From Micromonospora chersina (GTDB lineage: Bacteria > Actinomycetota > Actinomycetes > Mycobacteriales > Micromonosporaceae), in contig NZ_FMIB01000002.1 in NCBI RefSeq assembly GCF_900091475.1, positions 5,022,001 to 5,086,000 on the forward strand: a stretch of DNA of 64,000 nucleotides. The letters run 5' to 3'. Below are positions 58,995 through 64,000 of this stretch, one piece after another. Position numbers and translations under genes: made by a program. The notes below the pieces were generated by a model. That model was not told the DNA's origin. It saw only the letters and a program-made list of their open reading frames with translations, and did no database searches. Position 1 is the first letter of the stretch. Each line of letters starts with the position of its first letter.

Positions 58995-59441
58995 CTCAGT
59001 CCTCCAGGTGCGGCGTGGGCCAGCGCCCGATCACCGCCGCTCGTCCGTCCTCAGTGGAGGAACGGGATTGGTGTGCCGTACGGTGTGCGCGAAGCCTGCA
59101 AAACCTTGCCAATGCCGGGCCCTGTGGTCAAGCGCGGATGTCGGGAGCGGTTTCGGGACGCTCGTCCCACATGTTGGGGACACGGAACGTTAACCGACAA
59201 TTACTGCGCAGATACGACTGACCACTCTGGAGTTACATGCCCTGTTCAGGGGGCTGGAGAAAAGAAGGTATTAGGTGATCGGATCACGGGTTGAGTCGGC
59301 CCCGACCGTTTCCTGCCTCACTGCCGCTTCCCAAACAGGATCTCGTCTGATGAAATCGCGGCCGTGCCGCGCGTGGCGTTGGCCGCTGCATCAGGCACGG
59401 GTCGGCGGGTCAAGCGTGGAAGAAACGACGGAGGCGATGTC
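58995..59441 (+). other. Gene-free divergent region between binding protein and conservon
   Basis: I see no gene in these 447 bases. The part around 59185-59290 is clearly less GC-rich than its surroundings, with AACGTTAACC and TATTAGGTGATC, and is where promoters and operators would be expected. I cannot pick a -35/-10 pair with confidence. The conservon ribosome site GGAGG is at 59430-59434. Confidence 0.4.
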
Positions 59442-62400
59442 GTGAGCACCGGATCTACGACCCTGCCCGAGAGCCCCGCCGCCGATCAGCGGAATCGGCG
59501 CCGGCGACTGCCTCGGCTGCGTGACGCGCGGATCCGTTCCAAGCTCGCCCTGATCCTCGTCGTTCCGGTGGCGGCTGTCATCGCACTGGCAACTATCCGA
59601 CTCGTCTCGGTCGGCGAGGGCGCGTACGAGGCCAACCGGATCCGGTCGCTGACCGCGCTGTCGATCGACGTCTCGGCGCTCACCCAGGACCTGCACAAGG
59701 AGCGGATGGCCGCGGCCGCCTTCCTGGCCGCGTCGAACCAGACGCCGGACGCCTACAACCTGCGGGTACGCCGCACCGACGAGCGGATCGCGGCGTACCG
59801 GGCCGAGCGCGGCAAGCTGGGCGACGTGCCGACCTCGGTGCGCGACCGGCTCAAGGTCATCGACGACCACCTGAACACCCTGAACGGCACCCGCCAGCAG
59901 GTGCTGGACCGGCAGCAGATGCCGGTCTCCGAGGCGAGCCTGCGCTACGGCATCGTCCTCGACGACCTCGTGGCGTACGGCGACACGCTGGCCCAGCAGC
60001 CCGGCGCCGAGAGCCTCGCCGACGCCCGTCGCGCGGTGGCCGCCTTCGCCCACGCCAAGGCCGAGGTCGCCGAGGAGGAGGCGGTCGCCTACACCGCCCT
60101 CTCCGCCGGCCGCATTGACGACGAGCAGTTCTCCTCGTTCGTGGCCACCCTGACCGGCCAGCAGGAGGCACTGCTCTCCTTCTCCCGGGCCGCCGAGCCG
60201 GACCAGCGGGCCCTGGTGGACCGCACCGTCTCCGGTGACGCCGTGCAGCTCGGCGACCGGGTCGCCACCGACGTCTCCCGCTCGGTCGGGCAGGCCCCGC
60301 TGGTCACCGCCGGTGAGGCCGCCGCGGCCATCGGCGCGGTCGGCGACCTGATGCGGTGGGCCGAGATCCAGCTTCAGAACGAGCTGCTGGCCGACGCCGA
60401 CGCGGTGCGCACCGACGTCATCCGGCAGGCCTTCATGGAGAGCCTGCTGGTGCTCCTCACGCTGGCCATCGCCGTGACGCTGGCCGTGGTCCTGGCCCGC
60501 TCGCTCAACGACTCGCTGCGCCGGCTGCGCGAGGGCGCGCTGGCGGTGGCGAACCACGACCTGCCCGACGCGGTGAGCCGGCTCCAGAACGTCAACGCCA
60601 TCGGCGACGGCGGCGTGGACGAGATCGTCCAGCAGGTCCGGGACCCGATCAAGCTGACCAACCGCGACGAGGTCGGCCAGGTGGCCGCGGCCTTCAACGT
60701 GGTCCACCGGGAAGCCGTCCGGGTGGCGGCCGAGCAGGCCGCGCTGCGGACCAGCGTCTCGGCCATGTTCCTCAACCTGGCCCGCCGCTCGCAGAGCCTG
60801 GTCGACCGGATGATCGGCGAGCTGGACGCCATCGAGCGCGGCGAGGAGGACCCGAAGCGGCTGGCCCAGCTCTTCGAGCTGGACCACCTGGCCACCCGGA
60901 TGCGCCGCAACGACGAGAACCTGCTGGTGCTCGCCGGGGCCGACTCGGCCGTGCCGCGCCGCGACGACGCGCTCCTGGTCGACGTGCTGCGCGCCGCACA
61001 GTCCGAGGTGGAGCTCTACAACCGGATCGAGTTCGGCACCGTCGACACCGACATCTCGGTCGCCGCGCACGCGGTCAACGACGTGGTCCGCCTGGTGGCC
61101 GAGCTGCTCGACAACGCCACCCGGTTCTCGCCGCCGAACACCATCGTGGTGGCCGACGGCCGCCGGATCCGCGACTACGTGCTGATCCAGGTCGAGGACC
61201 GCGGTCTCGGCCTCAGCGACGAGCAGCTCGACTCGCTCAACCGCCGCCTGGCCGCCCCGCCCACGGTCGACGTGGCCGCGTTCCGGCTGATGGGTCTGGC
61301 CGTGGTGAGCCGGCTCGCCTCCCGCTACGGGATCCGGGTCGAGCTGCGCCGCAACGTGGAGGGCGGCACGGTCGCCCAGGTCACCCTGCCGAACGCCACC
61401 GTGGTGCTCCCGGCGAACCGGGGCCAGGCCCCGCTGACCCGCCCGCGCCAGCCGCTCGCCGTCGAGCAGTCCCCCCTCAGCCAGGTCGGCGCCGCCGACG
61501 CGCTGGCCGGCGCGGGCCGGGCCGGCACGGCCACCCTGGCCGACCAGTGGCGCAGCACGGCCACCCCGCCGCCCGCCCGCTGGCAGGCGCCCGCCGAGGC
61601 GCGGGACACCGCCCCGGCCGTGCAGTTCGGCGGCGTCGCCGGCGCGCTGCCCACCGCCCCGCCGAGCGTCCCGGTGGCCTCCGCGCCGCCCGCTCCCGCT
61701 CCCGCCCCGGCGGCTCCCGCCCCGGCCGCTCCCGCCCCGATCTCCGGCGCCGGTTGGTCGGCGGGCGGGCCGACCGTCGCGTACCCGTCGCTCGATCCGC
61801 TGCCGCAGCGGGCGCCGGGCGGGGAGGCGGCGACGACCGCCGCCCCGGCCGCCCCGGCCCCGCCGCCGCCGGCCTACCAGCCGGCCGCCGCGGCCCCGGC
61901 GGCCCCGGTGGTGGCCCGGCCGGACCGGCCGGCCGAGGCGCCGATCTTCCGGGAGATGGAGGCGGTCTGGTTCCGCTCGCACGGCGACGACGAGACCACG
62001 ATCTTCAACCGCCCCCGGTTCGACGAGGAGCCGGCGCCGGCCCCGGCGCAGGCCGCCGCGTCCGCGCAGCCGGCCGGCGGGTCCCCGCGGCCGCCGCTGC
62101 CGACCCGCACCCCGGGCGCCCAGGCGGCGGGGCTGACCACGCCGCCGCTGTACACCCCGCCGGCGGCCCCGACGCCGCCGCCCGCCACGGCCGTGCCCGC
62201 GCCGGCGCCGACGCCGCCTGCGATCGACCCGGAGGCCTGGCGGACGGCCGCCGACGAGGGCTGGTCGCGGGCCAGCAAGGCCGCGGAGCCCGCCAACGCC
62301 GGCACCACCCGGTCCGGCCTGCCCAAGCGGGTGCCGCAGGCCCAGCTCGTGCCCGGTGGCATCGAGCCGAAGGGCAGCCGGGCCAGCACCCGGCGCACCC

Positions 62401-62507
62401 CGGACGAAGTACGCGGCCTGCTGTCGGCCTACCACCGCGGTGTGCAGCGGGGTCGGACGGCCGGCGCGGACCTGAACAGCACCTCGACCAAGGAGACGAA
62501 CCGATGA
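59442..62507 (+). CDS. Conservon sensor kinase-like protein with NIT domain (CvnA type)
   Basis: The 1021-residue protein has a membrane segment at about residues 34-54, an extracellular nitrate/nitrite-sensing-type (NIT) domain (about 60-310), a second segment (about 330-355), a HAMP-like linker, the LDHLATRM helix with His482, and an HATPase domain with AELLDNATRFSPP (about 550) and EDRGLGLSD (about 586). From about residue 640 the protein is Pro/Ala-rich with no fold visible. The GTG at 59442 follows GGAGG with seven bases. It heads the conservon; the stop overlaps the next gene (ATGA). The signal is unknown. Confidence 0.9.
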   Translation: MSTGSTTLPESPAADQRNRRRRLPRLRDARIRSKLALILVVPVAAVIALATIRLVSVGEGAYEANRIRSLTALSIDVSALTQDLHKERMAAAAFLAASNQTPDAYNLRVRRTDERIAAYRAERGKLGDVPTSVRDRLKVIDDHLNTLNGTRQQVLDRQQMPVSEASLRYGIVLDDLVAYGDTLAQQPGAESLADARRAVAAFAHAKAEVAEEEAVAYTALSAGRIDDEQFSSFVATLTGQQEALLSFSRAAEPDQRALVDRTVSGDAVQLGDRVATDVSRSVGQAPLVTAGEAAAAIGAVGDLMRWAEIQLQNELLADADAVRTDVIRQAFMESLLVLLTLAIAVTLAVVLARSLNDSLRRLREGALAVANHDLPDAVSRLQNVNAIGDGGVDEIVQQVRDPIKLTNRDEVGQVAAAFNVVHREAVRVAAEQAALRTSVSAMFLNLARRSQSLVDRMIGELDAIERGEEDPKRLAQLFELDHLATRMRRNDENLLVLAGADSAVPRRDDALLVDVLRAAQSEVELYNRIEFGTVDTDISVAAHAVNDVVRLVAELLDNATRFSPPNTIVVADGRRIRDYVLIQVEDRGLGLSDEQLDSLNRRLAAPPTVDVAAFRLMGLAVVSRLASRYGIRVELRRNVEGGTVAQVTLPNATVVLPANRGQAPLTRPRQPLAVEQSPLSQVGAADALAGAGRAGTATLADQWRSTATPPPARWQAPAEARDTAPAVQFGGVAGALPTAPPSVPVASAPPAPAPAPAAPAPAAPAPISGAGWSAGGPTVAYPSLDPLPQRAPGGEAATTAAPAAPAPPPPAYQPAAAAPAAPVVARPDRPAEAPIFREMEAVWFRSHGDDETTIFNRPRFDEEPAPAPAQAAASAQPAGGSPRPPLPTRTPGAQAAGLTTPPLYTPPAAPTPPPATAVPAPAPTPPAIDPEAWRTAADEGWSRASKAAEPANAGTTRSGLPKRVPQAQLVPGGIEPKGSRASTRRTPDEVRGLLSAYHRGVQRGRTAGADLNSTSTKETNR

Positions 62508-62911
62508 ACAGGCCAGCGGCCATGCAGGACATGGGTTGGCTGCTCACCAACTTCGCCGACAGCGTGGCGGGCATCGCCCACGTGGTGGCGGTGTCCGCGG
62601 ACGGGCTGCTGCTCGCTTCCTCCCGCGACCTGCCGGGGGACCGGGCCGACCAGCTCGCCGCGATCACCTCCGGCGTGGTGAGCCTGACCGAGGGTGCCGC
62701 CCGGATGTTCAGCGCCGGCGGGGTGCTCCAGACCGTCATCGAGATGGACAGCGGGTATCTCTTCCTGATGTCCATCAGCGACGGCTCGTCGATGGCCGTG
62801 CTGGCCGCGCGGAGCTGCGACGTGGGCCAGGTGGGCTACGAGATGGCACTGCTTGTGGAACGGGTCGGCCAGGCGCTGGTCCCGCTGCCCAGGGACGCCG
62901 TCCGGCCCTGA
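62504..62911 (+). CDS. Roadblock/LC7-domain protein (CvnB type)
   Basis: The 135-residue roadblock protein starts with MGWLLTNFADSVAGIAHVVA and has the VSADGLLLASS motif. In conservons it forms a membrane-associated complex with the GTPase and kinase; in MglB-type homologues it acts as a GTPase-activating partner. The ATG overlaps the kinase stop. Full length. Confidence 0.95.
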   Translation: MNRPAAMQDMGWLLTNFADSVAGIAHVVAVSADGLLLASSRDLPGDRADQLAAITSGVVSLTEGAARMFSAGGVLQTVIEMDSGYLFLMSISDGSSMAVLAARSCDVGQVGYEMALLVERVGQALVPLPRDAVRP

Positions 62912-62974
62912 CCGGCCGTCCGGTGACGTGGCCCGGAGCCCGTCCGGCTCCGTACGAGGGGAGGTGATCGCGAG

Positions 62975-63337
62975 ATGGAACCACGACGAGACCCGCGTGG
63001 CGCGCTGGTGCGACCGTACGCGGTCACCCGTGGCCGCACCGAGCCGTTGCAGAACATCGCGCTCGAGGCGGTGCTGTCCTGCACGCCCACCCAGTCGGCC
63101 GAGGCGCGGTTCGCCGGGCACGACAAGTACCGCATCGCCTCGGTCTGCGAGGGCCGGGCACAGTCGCTGGCGGAGATCGCCGCTTACACCCGGATGCCGC
63201 TGGGCGTCACCCGGGTGCTGGTCGCCGACCTGGTGGCCGAGGGCCTGCTGACGCTACACACCGCCGCTCCCGCCACAGGGTTCGCGGCGCGGATGAACCT
63301 GCTTGGAAGGGTGCTAAGTGGACTTCGCGAACTATGA
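62975..63337 (+). CDS. DUF742 protein (CvnC type)
   Basis: The 120-residue protein has the DUF742 pattern: LVRPYAVTRGRT (about residues 11-22) and a winged-helix-like part with SLAEIAAYTRMPLGVTRVLV and DLVAEGLL. It may bind DNA or a partner. The ATG follows AGGGGAGGTGATCGCGAG. Its end overlaps the GTPase gene by 20 bases. Confidence 0.94.
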   Translation: MEPRRDPRGALVRPYAVTRGRTEPLQNIALEAVLSCTPTQSAEARFAGHDKYRIASVCEGRAQSLAEIAAYTRMPLGVTRVLVADLVAEGLLTLHTAAPATGFAARMNLLGRVLSGLREL

Positions 63338-63935
63338 CCCCGCGGGGGCGAGCCGCAGCCGGGAGATCATCTCCGCGAAGATCGTCATCGCGGGCGGCTT
63401 CGGGGTGGGCAAGACCACCCTGGTCGGCGCGATCTCCGAGATCCAGCCGCTGACCACCGAGGCGCTGATGACGGCGGCCGGCGTCGGCATCGACGACCCG
63501 TCGAAGGTGCCCGGCAAGGAGACCACCACGGTCGCCATGGACTTCGGCCGGATCACCATGGCCGAGGACCTGATCCTCTATCTCTTCGGCACGCCGGGCC
63601 AGACCCGCTTCTGGTTCATGTGGGACGAGATCATCCGGGGCGCGGTGGGCGCGGCCGTGCTGGTGGACACCCGCCGGATCACCGACGCCTTCGCCCCGCT
63701 GGACTACTTCGAGAACCGCAACCTGCCGTACGTGGTGGCGCTGAACCGGTTCGACGACGCGCCGCACTACGAGCTGGAGGAGGTCCGCGAGGCGCTGGCG
63801 ATCTCGCCGGACGTGCCGCTGGTGATGTGCGACGCGCGGCGGCGCGAGTCGGTCAAGCAGGTGCTGGTGACCGTTGTCGAGCACGCCATGCTCCGGCTCC
63901 AGGCCGAGCACGGCTTCGCGACGCCGGTCGGCTGA
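63318..63935 (+). CDS. Small GTPase of the conservon (CvnD type)
   Basis: The 205-residue Ras-like GTPase has the P-loop GGFGVGKTTLVG (about residues 26-37), the switch II GTPGQTRFWFMWDE and the base-recognition NRFD. Conservon GTPases relay kinase state in actinobacteria. The GTG at 63318 lies within the previous gene. The stop lies at the base of a terminator shared with a convergent gene. No cytochrome P450 gene, the optional fifth member of some conservons, follows on this strand. Confidence 0.95.
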   Translation: MDFANYDPAGASRSREIISAKIVIAGGFGVGKTTLVGAISEIQPLTTEALMTAAGVGIDDPSKVPGKETTTVAMDFGRITMAEDLILYLFGTPGQTRFWFMWDEIIRGAVGAAVLVDTRRITDAFAPLDYFENRNLPYVVALNRFDDAPHYELEEVREALAISPDVPLVMCDARRRESVKQVLVTVVEHAMLRLQAEHGFATPVG

Positions 63936-63960
63936 CCCCGCCCCCCCGGCGGCGGGGTCA
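63933..63960 (+). terminator. Convergent terminator holding both stop codons
   Basis: A ten-pair perfect stem (63933-63942 with 63951-63960) has its left arm beginning with the TGA of the GTPase gene and its right arm ending with the stop of the minus-strand gene. Confidence 0.8.
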
Positions 63961-64000
63961 GTCGACCCGCAGCCGGTAGCCGCGCTTCACCACGGTCTGC
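63958..64000 (-). CDS. 3' end of a winged-helix regulator gene (partial)
   Basis: The last 13 codons read QTVVKRGYRLRVD on the minus strand, then a TGA at 63960-63958. This matches the wing and C-terminus of an OmpR/PhoB-type DNA-binding domain. Response regulators, and HemD-fused regulators of actinobacteria, end this way. The rest lies outside the window, so the call is tentative. Confidence 0.5.
   Translation of the reverse strand, partial: QTVVKRGYRLRVD

Noticed and set aside
59391..62435. A 1014-codon minus-strand frame opposite the conservon kinase
   Set aside because: The kinase has clear domains and a ribosome site, and the opposite frame has none.

Overview
The window is high-GC actinobacterial chromosome. 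Valine (GTG) starts are frequent, ribosomal protein L36 and S14 are the zinc-binding forms, a conservon is present, and several genes have leaderless-type promoters. The protein sequences look like Micromonosporaceae (Micromonospora or a close relative). That placement is recognition by eye, not a search result.

Positions 1-12013 hold the end of rplK, then rplA, a two-gene ABC exporter inserted between rplA and rplJ, rplJ-rplL with its own promoter and structured leader, and rpoB-rpoC with its own promoter and a strong terminator. Positions 12014-15400 are a small accessory block: a winged-helix regulator overlapping an MFS efflux gene, and two small membrane proteins. Positions 15401-20368 are the str operon (rpsL, rpsG, fusA, tuf). 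Positions 20369-30416 are the S10/spc operon (rpsJ to rplO), with many 1-4 base overlaps. Positions 30417-39369 are secY, adk, map, a tandem-repeat block with a DUF1707-type membrane gene, infA, rpmJ, rpsM, rpsK, rpsD, rpoA, rplQ and truA. Together these are the core transcription, translation and secretion genes.

Positions 39370-44049 hold a proline-rich membrane protein, a small RsmC-like methyltransferase, an ABC-F ATPase and an aldo/keto reductase. Positions 44171-50159 are a thiamine operon behind a TPP riboswitch: thiE, thiO, thiS, thiG, a second ThiE/TenI-family gene, thiD and thiC. It covers synthesis and joining of the thiazole and pyrimidine halves, but thiF is not here. A 50-bp palindromic element lies inside the open frame of the second ThiE/TenI gene.

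Positions 50157-53375 encode one very large membrane protein with a long disordered tail. Positions 53451-57804 are a divergent ABC uptake locus: ATPase, LLM flavin oxidoreductase and cupin on the minus strand; binding protein and permease on the plus strand. Positions 57813-58994 encode an orphan receptor-type binding lipoprotein, divergent from a conservon (sensor kinase, roadblock protein, DUF742 protein, small GTPase) at 59442-63935. The window ends in the 3' end of a minus-strand gene.

No tRNA, rRNA, CRISPR array, transposase or phage gene was seen. The most unusual items are the palindrome inside the thiamine gene, the two ThiE-family proteins with complementary motif losses, the operator cluster on a leaderless promoter at 12043-12080, a 19-bp tandem repeat after map, and the divergent ABC/LLM/cupin locus.
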